Shown one piece after another: positions 7,770 to 13,182 of a DNA stretch of 20,918 nucleotides (position 1 is the stretch's first letter; every line of letters begins with the position of its first letter). Origin of the DNA: JACQSR01 sp042577505 (GTDB taxonomy: Archaea; Nanobdellota; Nanobdellia; Woesearchaeales; JACQSR01); contig JBHPEA010000025.1 of assembly GCA_042577505.1 (NCBI GenBank), forward strand, positions 1 through 20,918, read 5' to 3'. A program made the position numbers and the translations under genes. Below the pieces are notes generated by a model. The model saw only the letters and a list, made by a program, of their open reading frames with translations. It was not told where the DNA came from and did no database searches.

Positions 7770-8889
7770 AGGAACGAGATTGAATAAATTTGTAAATAAG
7801 ATATTCTTAGATATAAATAACAAACCGATAATCTGTAGAACAATTGAGGCATTTGAGAAATGTAGCCAAATTGATGAGATAATATTAGTCGCTAATCAAG
7901 AAGATCTCGACCAACTAAAAAATCTTGTTAAAGAATATGAGAAAATTAAGAATATTGTAATCGGAGGCCAACAAAGACAAGATTCAGTCCATAATGGAAT
8001 AATGTCAATTACTAACGCTAATGATGAAGATATACTTTTAATCCATAATGGAGCAAATCCTTTTGTAAGTGAAGAAACTATTTCAAAATGCATTGAAGCT
8101 GGTAAAGAATATGGTGTTGCTGTTGCAGGAATTAAATCTATTAATACAATGAAATTAGCAAACCCAGAGAATGAAGTCGTTTCTACTTTGGATCGTTCAA
8201 ACATATACAATATTCAAACCCCCCAAGTGCTAAAGTATGGAATAGCTAAGAAAGTATTTGAAAAAGCTAAAGAAGATGGATTTTATTCTACAGATGATGT
8301 TTCATTAACGGAACGTTTGGGGTATAAAGTTAAAATTGTAGAATCAAACCAAGATAATGTAAAAATTACTTACCCAAATGATATTTTCACAGCAGAGAAC
8401 TCACTAAAACACTCCCGAATTGGATTTGGTCAGGATTCCCACAAATTTACGGATGAAACTAAAGATTTGATTCTGGGCGGCGTTAAATTTGAAGACCATA
8501 AGGGCTTGAAAGCGAACTCAGATGGCGATGTTATTATTCATTCTTTATGTAATGCAATATCTCAAGCAATTGGTGGAAAATCATTAGGTTCTTTTGCAGA
8601 TGAAATGGCTGCTGCAGGTATTTTGGATAGTAGAGAATACTTAAAAAAAGCTATCGAAATGCTTAAAAGCAATAACTATTCCATTAACAATATTGGCTTA
8701 ATGATCGAGTGTAAAACACCAAAAATCGATCCAAAATCAGAAGATATAAAAAGCTCTATAGCCAAAATATGCAATATACCTAATCAAGTTATAGGTTTAA
8801 CTGCAACTACTGGAGAAAGTTTATCTGACTTCGGAAAAGGACTCGGAATACAGGTTTTTTCCGTAATATCTATCAAAAAAAATGATTGA
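7738..8889 (+). CDS. ispDF: Bifunctional MEP cytidylyltransferase / MEcPP synthase (IspD-IspF fusion)
   Basis: 383 residues, two domains. IspD (1-222) makes CDP-ME from MEP and CTP: 'AAGKGTRL' (8-15, R14), K21, 'GGQQRQDSV' (76-84), T137 in 'NTMK', R153, 'TPQ' (161-163) and K209 in 'NVKIT'. IspF (226-383) makes MEcPP from CDP-ME2P: metal ligands D233 and H235 in 'GQDSHKF', H268 after 'SDGDV', and 'TATTGES' (355-361) with E360. Fused IspDF is known in several bacteria, e.g. Campylobacter and alphaproteobacteria. Odd points: the IspD motif usually written HDAARP reads 'HNGANP' (103-108), so the Asp and Arg of E. coli (D106, R109) are both Asn. The IspF 'FPDTDP' loop reads 'FADEMA' (286-291), and the His before the SDGD motif is Asn260. 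Either a divergent subfamily or altered efficiency. Overlaps ispE by 8 nt. Confidence 0.94.
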   Translation: MNIAIITAAGKGTRLNKFVNKIFLDINNKPIICRTIEAFEKCSQIDEIILVANQEDLDQLKNLVKEYEKIKNIVIGGQQRQDSVHNGIMSITNANDEDILLIHNGANPFVSEETISKCIEAGKEYGVAVAGIKSINTMKLANPENEVVSTLDRSNIYNIQTPQVLKYGIAKKVFEKAKEDGFYSTDDVSLTERLGYKVKIVESNQDNVKITYPNDIFTAENSLKHSRIGFGQDSHKFTDETKDLILGGVKFEDHKGLKANSDGDVIIHSLCNAISQAIGGKSLGSFADEMAAAGILDSREYLKKAIEMLKSNNYSINNIGLMIECKTPKIDPKSEDIKSSIAKICNIPNQVIGLTATTGESLSDFGKGLGIQVFSVISIKKND

Positions 8890-9715
8890 ACTAAAATCAT
8901 ACGCAAAGGTCAACCTAACATTAAATATAGGTAACAAACTTGAAAATGGTTATCACACTCTCAATTCTATAATGCATTTAATTGATTTCTATGATGATAT
9001 TACAATTGAGCGAATTCCTTCTGACAAAATAGAAGTTGATGTTAATATGGATATCCCGCTAAAGCAAAATCTTTGCTATAAAGCTGCAAAACTAATGAGA
9101 AGTAAATTTAATTTAAATGAAGGTGTAAAAATCACCTTGAATAAAAAAATCCCTATAGGGGCAGGATTAGGCGGAGGATCAAGTAACGCAGCTTCTGTAA
9201 TGGTGGGAATGAATAAATTATTTAAGCTTAATTTAGATAAAAACCAATTAATAGATGTTGCTAAAGAAATAGGAAGTGACGTTCCTTTCTTCATAATTGG
9301 TGGGGGTGCCCATGTTTCGGGAACTGGAGAACTTGTAAATCCAATAAACGATCTTCCAGAATTAAATATTGTATTAGTTTACCCTGAATTTGAAATCTCA
9401 ACTGCGCTTGCATATGATCTTTGGGATAAAAAAGGCAGTTGTTCTATTCCAATTGATGTTGGAAATTTAAACAGTGTTCAAAGAATAGCATCTAATATCT
9501 CAAACGACATGCAAGAAGTCATATTTAGTTCATATGAAGGATTACAAGATATAAAAGAAAAACTAATTCAATATGGCGCTTTGAACGCTTCATTATCTGG
9601 CTCTGGCCCTTCAATATTTGGTATATTTCCTGATGAACAAAGTGCTAATTCAGCAGCAGAAAAAATGAAAGAAGAAAATGTGACAGTTGTTGTCACAAAA
9701 ACAATTTTACTCTAA
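8882..9715 (+). CDS. ispE: 4-diphosphocytidyl-2-C-methyl-D-erythritol kinase
   Basis: GHMP-family kinase that phosphorylates CDP-ME at C2 with ATP. 277 residues, normal length. Motifs: 'SYAKVNLTL' (6-14) with substrate Lys9, the ATP loop 'PIGAGLGGGSSNAA' (91-104), 'GSDVPFF' (131-137) with catalytic Asp133, and the third GHMP motif 'LSGSGPSIFGIF' (238-249). The residues point to CDP-ME kinase and not to mevalonate or homoserine kinase. Last gene of the MEP operon. Its stop lies 9 nt inside the convergent uS15 gene, so the two 3' ends interlock. Confidence 0.96.
   Translation: MIELKSYAKVNLTLNIGNKLENGYHTLNSIMHLIDFYDDITIERIPSDKIEVDVNMDIPLKQNLCYKAAKLMRSKFNLNEGVKITLNKKIPIGAGLGGGSSNAASVMVGMNKLFKLNLDKNQLIDVAKEIGSDVPFFIIGGGAHVSGTGELVNPINDLPELNIVLVYPEFEISTALAYDLWDKKGSCSIPIDVGNLNSVQRIASNISNDMQEVIFSSYEGLQDIKEKLIQYGALNASLSGSGPSIFGIFPDEQSANSAAEKMKEENVTVVVTKTILL
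9680..9706. terminator. Possible bidirectional terminator hairpin between ispE and uS15
   Basis: GTGACA-GTTGT-TGTCAC (9680-9696) is a perfect 6-bp stem with a 5-nt loop in the last codons of ispE. It is flanked by an A/T-rich tract that reads T-rich on the minus strand. It sits between two convergent operons. Archaeal terminators usually depend on T-tracts alone, so the assignment is tentative. Confidence 0.3.
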
Positions 9716-10162
9716 AAACAATCCAGCCTTTTCAGGATCGTATTTCCATCCTTCTGGAAGCCTATTGTTTAGTTTGTAATATTTGATTAATCTCTTAATC
9801 TTAGATTCTGTTAACAACAGACCCCTCTTAGCAGTTTGATCTTTTGTGTTAACTAACATGTGTTTTCTTAATTGAACGCTTCTTTTAATTAAAGCCATCA
9901 AATCTTCAGGAATTTCCTTTTGAAGATCCTTTTCTTTTAGAATTGCTGTAATGCTCTTTTCACATACAGTTTTTGCATCTGGAATACCATAAACATCTCT
10001 TAGATATAAACCAATCTGTGAAGGATTCTTACCTTCTTTAGCTAGCTTTACAACCAATAATTCAACTTCCTTTCCTTTGTATCTTGACCATGAAGGGGTT
10101 TGTTTTTTATCAGGCTTTTTAGAACCTGCTTTACCTTTCTTCCTTGAATACATTCGTGCCAT
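9707..10162 (-). CDS. rps15: Small ribosomal subunit protein uS15, archaeal type
   Basis: 151 residues, the archaeal/eukaryotic length (bacterial S15 is about 89). The N-terminal extension 'MARMYSRKKGKAGSKKP' then 'PSWSRYKGKEVELLVVKLAKEG' (split by its own hinge) and 'PSQIGLYLRDVYGIPD' is diagnostic of the archaeal protein. The C-terminal part carries the 16S-binding S15 core ('LIKRSVQLRKHM', 'KRGLLLTESKIKRLIKYYK'). It binds the central domain of 16S rRNA. GGAGGA at 10168-10173 is a strong ribosome-binding site for the ATG at 10162. This is the best single marker in the window that the host is an archaeon and that the MEP genes next to it are not bacterial contamination. Confidence 0.97.
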   Translation of the reverse strand: MARMYSRKKGKAGSKKPDKKQTPSWSRYKGKEVELLVVKLAKEGKNPSQIGLYLRDVYGIPDAKTVCEKSITAILKEKDLQKEIPEDLMALIKRSVQLRKHMLVNTKDQTAKRGLLLTESKIKRLIKYYKLNNRLPEGWKYDPEKAGLFLE

Positions 10163-10227
10163 TTTATTCCTCCGGAGAACAAGTTATGTTCCCAGCATAA
10201 GCAAGCTTTCACCGGCTTATCTATCGT
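10163..10227 (-). promoter_or_regulatory. Structured 5' leader of uS15
   Basis: Read on the minus strand, two hairpins precede the ribosome-binding site. ATAAGC...GCTTAT (10215-10220 with 10197-10202) has a 12-nt loop. GGGAACA-TAACT-TGTTCTC (10193-10175) includes a G-U pair that only works on this strand. The second ends 2 nt before the Shine-Dalgarno. Autogenous control of S15 through leader RNA is well known in bacteria. Here it is an inference from position and structure. Confidence 0.4.
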
Positions 10228-10247
10228 TACTCATAGAGGCCTAAGTC

Positions 10248-10259
10248 CATTTATAAATG
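10248..10259 (-). promoter_or_regulatory. TATA-like box of uS15
   Basis: CATTTATAAATG, a perfect palindrome. On the minus strand it would start transcription near 10227, giving the 65-nt structured leader. Confidence 0.45.
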
Positions 10260-10338
10260 TTCTTATTATTGAGAATTAATAGATAAAACAATGAGGTGTA
10301 TAATGTTACCCAAAACAGGAATTGCGTCCACATTTATC

Positions 10339-10704
10339 CTAAGTAGGTTTAGATCGCTTTTTAATCCACCCAATTAAAAAGAGTGTTCCTATTAGGAAAG
10401 CAGGTCCTGAAATTATTAAAATTGGAATAAGTATGTCCGGCCCAAAGTTAGGATTCATCGAGACCATCGCTATGTAAAAAATACCTGCTAGAATAAATAC
10501 AATCCCGCCAACAATCTCATACTTCCACGAAATTAATAAAACAACTAATAAGATCAGTGCAGGAATATTATGCATAAACAAACCTAATAAAGTCCCCCAA
10601 AAGTCAAGATCCATATCAAAGATATCAAGTGAAAACATCATTAAAAATAATATAAATAAAATCGATAAAATCCTCGGTATCCAAATTATATATTTGTTCC
10701 TCAT
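10339..10704 (-). CDS. Small four-helix integral membrane protein
   Basis: 121 residues, almost entirely hydrophobic. Predicted membrane helices lie at about 9-28, 36-60, 63-83 and 89-114, with a basic tail 'KKRSKPT'. Polar features are few: an acidic loop 'DIFDMDLDFW' (27-36), 'MHNIPAL' (44-50) and a 'SWKYEIVGG' turn (59-67). It resembles widespread small conserved membrane proteins without known function ('RILSILFILFLMMFSLD...' opening). No transport or catalytic motif is visible. A TATA-like tract at 10736-10749 precedes it. It diverges from the zinc-ribbon gene, and the two promoters share 10705-10800. Confidence 0.75.
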   Translation of the reverse strand: MRNKYIIWIPRILSILFILFLMMFSLDIFDMDLDFWGTLLGLFMHNIPALILLVVLLISWKYEIVGGIVFILAGIFYIAMVSMNPNFGPDILIPILIISGPAFLIGTLFLIGWIKKRSKPT

Positions 10705-10735
10705 TTTAAAATCATTCTCAAAAAGTAATTTAGAT

Positions 10736-10749
10736 CATATATATTTAAA
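10736..10749 (-). promoter_or_regulatory. TATA-like box of the four-helix membrane protein
   Basis: On the minus strand the tract reads TTTAAATATATATG, giving a start about 12 nt before the ATG at 10704. Confidence 0.4.
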
Positions 10750-10770
10750 CCTTTCTTGATAATCAAAAAC

Positions 10771-10779
10771 AATTTAAAC
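10771..10779 (+). promoter_or_regulatory. TATA-like box of the zinc-ribbon gene
   Basis: AATTTAAAC is centred 26 nt before the ATG at 10801, which has no Shine-Dalgarno: a textbook leaderless arrangement. Confidence 0.5.
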
Positions 10780-10800
10780 TAGTGAGAAAAATCTTAGTAA

Positions 10801-11106
10801 ATGTTCAGAAAAAAGATTTACGGTCAGTCGAGAGTTGAGAAATGCCCTTTCTGTGATAAAATTGGAACTTTGAAAAATAAACAAGGTCTACCTGTGTGTC
10901 AGGCACATAAAAATAAGATGCTGATGGACATCAAATGTGTTTGTGGAGAATATCTTGATATTAGAACTGGAAAATGGGGCCCATATTTCTATTGCAATAC
11001 TTGTGGCAATATTAATTTGAAAAAGGGACTTGAAATGAATCCACCCAAAAAAGACACACCGAAAGAGATTACTGTTAGGTCAGATCAGCTTGATTCGATG
11101 TTTTAG
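10801..11106 (+). CDS. Double zinc-ribbon protein
   Basis: 101 residues with eight metal-ligand candidates in two sets: C15, C18, C33, H36 and C46, C48, C65, C68. The second set, with 'DIRTGKWGPYFYCNTCG' (53-69), resembles the C4 zinc finger at the C-terminus of topoisomerase I ('..G.yGpF..C..CG'), which binds single-stranded DNA. The first set, 'CPFC...CQAH', is a separate small knuckle. The tail (78-101) is polar and likely disordered. A nucleic-acid-binding role is inferred from the fold type. No catalytic domain is attached. It converges with a small membrane-protein gene 1 nt away. Confidence 0.75.
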   Translation: MFRKKIYGQSRVEKCPFCDKIGTLKNKQGLPVCQAHKNKMLMDIKCVCGEYLDIRTGKWGPYFYCNTCGNINLKKGLEMNPPKKDTPKEITVRSDQLDSMF

Positions 11107-11107
11107 C

Positions 11108-11293
11108 TTATTTCTTATGTGTTAAATAAGCACCAATCCCAAATACCACAATAGCAATCAGATTGATATCAGCATGCATAGTTATATGTTCAGGAGGCAT
11201 TCCCATTAATCTTACCCATACATGTGTACCTAACCAAACAAACAACCCAATCCCTACTAGAACCTTTCCTACTATCTTAATATTTTTACTCAT
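11108..11293 (-). CDS. Small two-helix membrane protein
   Basis: 61 residues from the ATG at 11293, chosen because GGTGGTGA (11298-11305 on the minus strand) lies 4 nt before it. The upstream in-frame ATG at 11311 would place that Shine-Dalgarno inside the gene. Two hydrophobic segments lie at about 5-21 ('IKIVGKVLVGIGLFVWLG') and 42-57 ('LIAIVVFGIGAYLT'), joined by a short loop with three His ('THVW', 'EHITMHADI') that could face outward or bind metal. Unknown function. It follows the Cys-rich lipoprotein gene closely, so the two are probably co-transcribed. Confidence 0.6.
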   Translation of the reverse strand: MSKNIKIVGKVLVGIGLFVWLGTHVWVRLMGMPPEHITMHADINLIAIVVFGIGAYLTHKK

Positions 11294-11307
11294 TATTTCA
11301 CCACCAT

Positions 11308-11724
11308 TCATCTATTTAGAAATTCATTCCATTTTTCTTCATTTAATACACATTTTTCATCAATACAATCCTTAAATTGATCGCACATGTTGATTCTACC
11401 ACATAAACAAAAACCGGTTAATCCCTTATCTGGACAATCTGGAACAAATTCCTTAGCAACCCAGACATTATTTACACCCCTACCATCTTCGGTTTTTACA
11501 CAAATTACATTATCGTCGGTAGGTAATGGTGTATAATCTGAACCTTGATTAGTAGTGCACTTACACAATTCGCAATTTTCATGACACCCTTCAATTGGCA
11601 TTTCTCCAAGATCTGCTATACAGTCACCCTTTTCTACATCAGGGGGAGGTGTAACAACCTCTTCATCACAACCAACAATAAAAACCGCTGCAATCATTAG
11701 CAATACAAGAACTTTCTTTTTCAT
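11308..11724 (-). CDS. Cys-rich lipoprotein
   Basis: 138 residues. N-terminal 'KKKVLVLLMIAAVFIVGC' is a lipoprotein signal with lipobox cysteine C19, so the product should be lipid-anchored and face outside. After a Pro-rich spacer (25-29) there are 12 further cysteines (C35, C47, C51, C54, C56, C75, C97, C106, C108, C114, C120, C125), clustered as 'CHENCELCKC' and 'FCLCGRINMCDQF'. These suggest a small disulfide-stapled domain, or possibly metal binding. No family recognised. A second, shorter protein of the same plan lies at 12756-13001. A TATA-like CTATATAAATG (11747-11757) is about 27 nt upstream, compatible with leaderless mRNA. Confidence 0.75.
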   Translation of the reverse strand: MKKKVLVLLMIAAVFIVGCDEEVVTPPPDVEKGDCIADLGEMPIEGCHENCELCKCTTNQGSDYTPLPTDDNVICVKTEDGRGVNNVWVAKEFVPDCPDKGLTGFCLCGRINMCDQFKDCIDEKCVLNEEKWNEFLNR

Positions 11725-11746
11725 TTATTTAACCACTACATATAAA

Positions 11747-11757
11747 CTATATAAATG
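11747..11757 (-). promoter_or_regulatory. TATA-like box of the 138-aa lipoprotein gene
   Basis: On the minus strand the tract reads CATTTATATAG, centred about 28 nt before the ATG at 11724. Confidence 0.4.
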
Positions 11758-11784
11758 TTGCTCTGCTAGATACTAATACGATAC

Positions 11785-11794
11785 TTTAATAAAT
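11785..11794 (+). promoter_or_regulatory. TATA-like box of the 29-aa lipopeptide gene
   Basis: TTTAATAAAT is centred 26 nt before the ATG at 11816, which supports transcription of this very short reading frame. Confidence 0.4.
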
Positions 11795-11815
11795 CCATAT
11801 CTTAGGATTGTTATT

Positions 11816-11905
11816 ATGAAAAAAATATTGTTTCTACTTTTAGTCATTTTGTTAGTCTCTTGTAGCGAGGAAGAGATTATTTGTAAAAACAAACAAAATT
11901 TTTAA
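11816..11905 (+). CDS. 29-residue lipopeptide or lipoprotein remnant
   Basis: ATG 11816 to TAA 11905 encodes 'MKKILFLLLVILLVSCSEEE' followed by 'IICKNKQNF'. It has a basic start, a hydrophobic core and a lipobox (L-V-S-C16), so the mature product would be only 14 residues with a lipidated Cys. A well-placed TATA-like box argues for expression. It could be a genuine small lipopeptide, as in entericidin-like proteins, or the 5' stub of a lost Cys-rich lipoprotein like its neighbours. The frame ends in an A/T tract without an obvious frameshifted continuation. Confidence 0.45.
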   Translation: MKKILFLLLVILLVSCSEEEIICKNKQNF

Positions 11906-11997
11906 AAGGAAGTTTTATGAATATAATTTTAGAACGGTTAGTATATACCCTTGATAGAAAACATGAGGCTCCCTTCTTTTTTTCGCCCCTAAAAATT

Positions 11998-12018
11998 ATT
12001 GAATCTAATTACATTAGG
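11998..12018 (+). repeat. Direct repeat, left copy
   Basis: TTGAATCTAATTACATTAGG recurs with one change at 12633-12653. The two copies bracket the toxin-antitoxin cassette. Confidence 0.7.
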
Positions 12019-12021
12019 TTC

Positions 12022-12088
12022 CCTTGCCTCGAGAGCGACCTCCAAATTACGGAGTAATTTGAGAGTGGAGCGAACAGAGATGCAAGGT
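12022..12088. repeat. Imperfect palindrome / hairpin element
   Basis: CCTTGC (12022-12027) pairs with GCAAGG (12083-12088). Nested inside is a perfect stem AAATTAC-GGA-GTAATTT (12044-12060). An 8-nt palindrome GTTCGAAC follows at 12087-12094. It lies between the left direct repeat and the toxin gene's inverted repeat. It may be a recombination site, a structured RNA end or a terminator; I cannot tell which. Confidence 0.5.
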
Positions 12089-12114
12089 TCGAACGAACGT
12101 AGTGAGTGAGAAAG

Positions 12115-12128
12115 TTCCGAGACCCGCC
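12115..12128. repeat. Inverted repeat, left arm, next to the toxin gene
   Basis: TTCCGAGACCCGCC matches the reverse complement of 12620-12633 at 13 of 14 positions. The toxin stop codon lies 2 nt inside. Confidence 0.7.
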
Positions 12129-12130
12129 TT

Positions 12131-12385
12131 TTAATTATATACGCTTGGTCTTTTATCTATTTTGGAGATAAGAATAACTTTTTCATTGTATTTAATCTTA
12201 TATAGGACTCTATAATTACCAATTCTTATTCTAAATGTTGACTCTTCATTTACTACTCTTTTAGAATCATGAGGAACTGGATCTTTTTCTAGTTGTTGGA
12301 TTTTATCAATTATTCTTTTGGAAAGAACATTATCACATTTCTTCAAGAATTTCTCGGTTTTTGAAGAAAATTGTAACTTTAGCAT
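12131..12385 (-). CDS. RelE/ParE-family toxin
   Basis: 84 residues, the usual size for RelE-type toxins. Family pattern: 'FSSKTEKFLKKCDN' (helix 1), 'RIIDKIQQLEKDP' (helix 2), then the beta sheet 'STFRIRIGNYRVLYKI' and the C-terminal 'KVILISKIDKRPSVYN'. RelE toxins cut mRNA on the ribosome. The basic residues of the sheet (R52, R54, R59) and of the C-terminus (K77, R78) are candidate RNA-binding or catalytic residues. Its start overlaps the antitoxin stop (TAATG), the typical coupled toxin-antitoxin order. Inverted and direct repeats flank the pair, which suggests it entered as a cassette. Confidence 0.85.
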   Translation of the reverse strand: MLKLQFSSKTEKFLKKCDNVLSKRIIDKIQQLEKDPVPHDSKRVVNEESTFRIRIGNYRVLYKIKYNEKVILISKIDKRPSVYN

Positions 12386-12579
12386 TATAAACCAAGTTCT
12401 TTCTTAATTGTATCTAAAGATTTAGTCTTACCTTCCTTCAATTCTTTCTCAGCTTGTTTTATATCTAGTTTATCTTCTTGTGATAGAAATGAATCTATGT
12501 CAATCATGTGTTTTTTGATAAAATCCAACTCCGTTTTGATTTCATCCAATCTGCTCATGATCTTTGTTTCAGTTTCCAT
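12385..12579 (-). CDS. Antitoxin partner of the RelE-like toxin
   Basis: 64 residues, acidic and helical. The first 30 residues form a coiled-coil-like helix ('SRLDEIKTELDFIKKHM') and the C-terminus 'AEKELKEGKTKSLDTIKKELGL' is the kind of flexible helix that wraps a RelE toxin. No clear DNA-binding domain is seen, so repression may need the complex. ATG 12579 sits about 29 nt after a TATA-like box; an inner Met at residue 8 is possible. A dyad GCCTATATGTAGGC (12581-12594) just upstream is a candidate operator. Confidence 0.75.
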   Translation of the reverse strand: METETKIMSRLDEIKTELDFIKKHMIDIDSFLSQEDKLDIKQAEKELKEGKTKSLDTIKKELGL

Positions 12580-12580
12580 A

Positions 12581-12615
12581 GCCTATATGTAGGCGTCAGC
12601 CCTTTATAAATATTT
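12581..12615 (-). promoter_or_regulatory. Promoter and candidate operator of the toxin-antitoxin pair
   Basis: On the minus strand the TATA-like AAATATTTATAAA lies at 12603-12615. The dyad with arms GCCTA/TAGGC (12581-12594) covers the expected start site, where a bound antitoxin complex would block initiation. Confidence 0.45.
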
Positions 12616-12619
12616 TGAT

Positions 12620-12633
12620 GGCGGGTCTTGGAA
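12620..12633. repeat. Inverted repeat, right arm, upstream of the antitoxin
   Basis: GGCGGGTCTTGGAA is the counterpart of 12115-12128 and abuts the right direct repeat. Confidence 0.7.
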
Positions 12634-12653
12634 TTGAATCTAATTGCATTAGG
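12633..12653 (+). repeat. Direct repeat, right copy
   Basis: TTGAATCTAATTGCATTAGG differs from the left copy (11998-12018) at one position (G for A). Confidence 0.7.
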
Positions 12654-12657
12654 CGTA
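12648..12657. repeat. Outer inverted repeat, left arm
   Basis: ATTAGGCGTA is the reverse complement of TACGCCTAAT at 13066-13075. The pair brackets the 81-aa lipoprotein gene. At 10 bp it could be chance, but it encloses a second, longer inverted repeat. Confidence 0.4.
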
Positions 12658-12676
12658 TCCGAGTTGTTACGAGGGG

Positions 12677-12729
12677 AAAAATTTATGTTGAGTAGGAGCT
12701 TTAGCTCCGCCACGAAACAATAAATTTTT
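12677..12729. repeat. Large imperfect hairpin
   Basis: AAAAATTTATGTT (12677-12689) pairs with AACAATAAATTTTT (12716-12729) with one bulged A. The loop contains a second perfect stem GGAGC-TTTA-GCTCC (12695-12708). It lies 3' of the lipoprotein gene and could act as a terminator or be part of a mobile cassette end. Confidence 0.5.
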
Positions 12730-12741
12730 GGTTATGACGGA

Positions 12742-12756
12742 AGAAAAAATTGGGCC
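12742..12756. repeat. Inner inverted repeat, left arm
   Basis: AGAAAAAATTGGGCC is the exact reverse complement of 13041-13055. Its last base is the end of the lipoprotein stop codon. Confidence 0.65.
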
Positions 12757-13001
12757 TATTTAGATTTACAAATGTTTTTATCACAATAACAACCTAATGA
12801 AGGGGTACAATCAATCTCAGCTTTCAATGGATCAAATTCTTCATTAATATTGATGCAACCAGCTCCACAAATAGATTTACAATCTTCATCATTTATACAT
12901 GATCTATCACACCCACCTGTATTTTCCCTTTCACAGACTGAAGATTCACAACCCATTACACTCACAGCAAGTAAGATCAAAAGAAAAATTGGGGTTTTCA
13001 T
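12756..13001 (-). CDS. Short Cys-rich lipoprotein
   Basis: 81 residues. Signal 'MKTPIFLLILLAVSVMGC' ends in a lipobox with C18. The 63-residue mature part has ten more cysteines (C23, C31, C35, C41, C45, C49, C65, C71, C73, C78), spaced like a knottin-type disulfide-rich module ('CDRSCINDEDCKSICGAGC' is the densest part). It should be lipid-anchored outside the cell. No Shine-Dalgarno is seen. TATA-like GTTTAAAAATTAG on the minus strand (13021-13033) is about 26 nt before the ATG, so the mRNA is probably leaderless. The gene lies exactly between 15-bp inverted repeats. Similar in plan to the 138-aa protein at 11308-11724 but not an obvious duplicate. Function unknown. Confidence 0.75.
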   Translation of the reverse strand: MKTPIFLLILLAVSVMGCESSVCERENTGGCDRSCINDEDCKSICGAGCININEEFDPLKAEIDCTPSLGCYCDKNICKSK

Positions 13002-13020
13002 ATACTATCACTTTTTGTTC

Positions 13021-13033
13021 TAATTTTTAAACT
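13021..13033 (-). promoter_or_regulatory. TATA-like box of the 81-aa lipoprotein gene
   Basis: The element is centred about 26 nt before the ATG at 13001 and lies between the gene and the right arm of the inner inverted repeat, so the cassette carries its own promoter. Confidence 0.4.
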
Positions 13034-13040
13034 TTTCTAT

Positions 13041-13055
13041 GGCCCAATTTTTTCT
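13041..13055. repeat. Inner inverted repeat, right arm
   Basis: GGCCCAATTTTTTCT is an exact match to the reverse complement of 12742-12756. Confidence 0.65.
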
Positions 13056-13065
13056 GAGTAATAAT

Positions 13066-13096
13066 TACGCCTAATTACTTATAGGCGCAATTGCGC
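13066..13096. repeat. Palindrome cluster including outer inverted repeat, right arm
   Basis: TACGCCTAAT (13066-13075) is the outer arm. GCCTA/TAGGC arms (13069-13073 and 13082-13086) form a dyad like the one at the antitoxin promoter. GCGCAATTGCGC (13085-13096) is a perfect 12-nt palindrome. The rest of 13097-13182 shows nothing recognisable apart from the T-rich tRNA 3' flank. Confidence 0.5.
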
Positions 13097-13182
13097 ATAT
13101 TTTGGGATTAGGGGTATCTGAAAGGGCAGAATTTTAAATCTCGTGAAGATGTTTTTTGTAGTAATTTTAGAAAAATGAATAA

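Noticed and set aside
10303..10377. A 24-codon + strand frame after GAGGTG
   Set aside because: It runs into the 3' end of the opposite-strand membrane-protein gene and shows no protein feature; the Shine-Dalgarno-like string alone is not enough.
11917..12057. A 46-codon + strand frame beginning after AAAAGGA
   Set aside because: It runs into the direct repeat and hairpin element, has no recognisable protein features, and its end is set by the repeat sequence.
12083..12100. GGTTCGAAC resembling a tRNA T-arm
   Set aside because: No acceptor, anticodon or D arm can be folded around it, so it is a chance palindrome and not a tRNA fragment.
11998..13096. CRISPR array
   Set aside because: The repeats occur only twice, are unevenly spaced and mostly inverted, and no cas gene is present.
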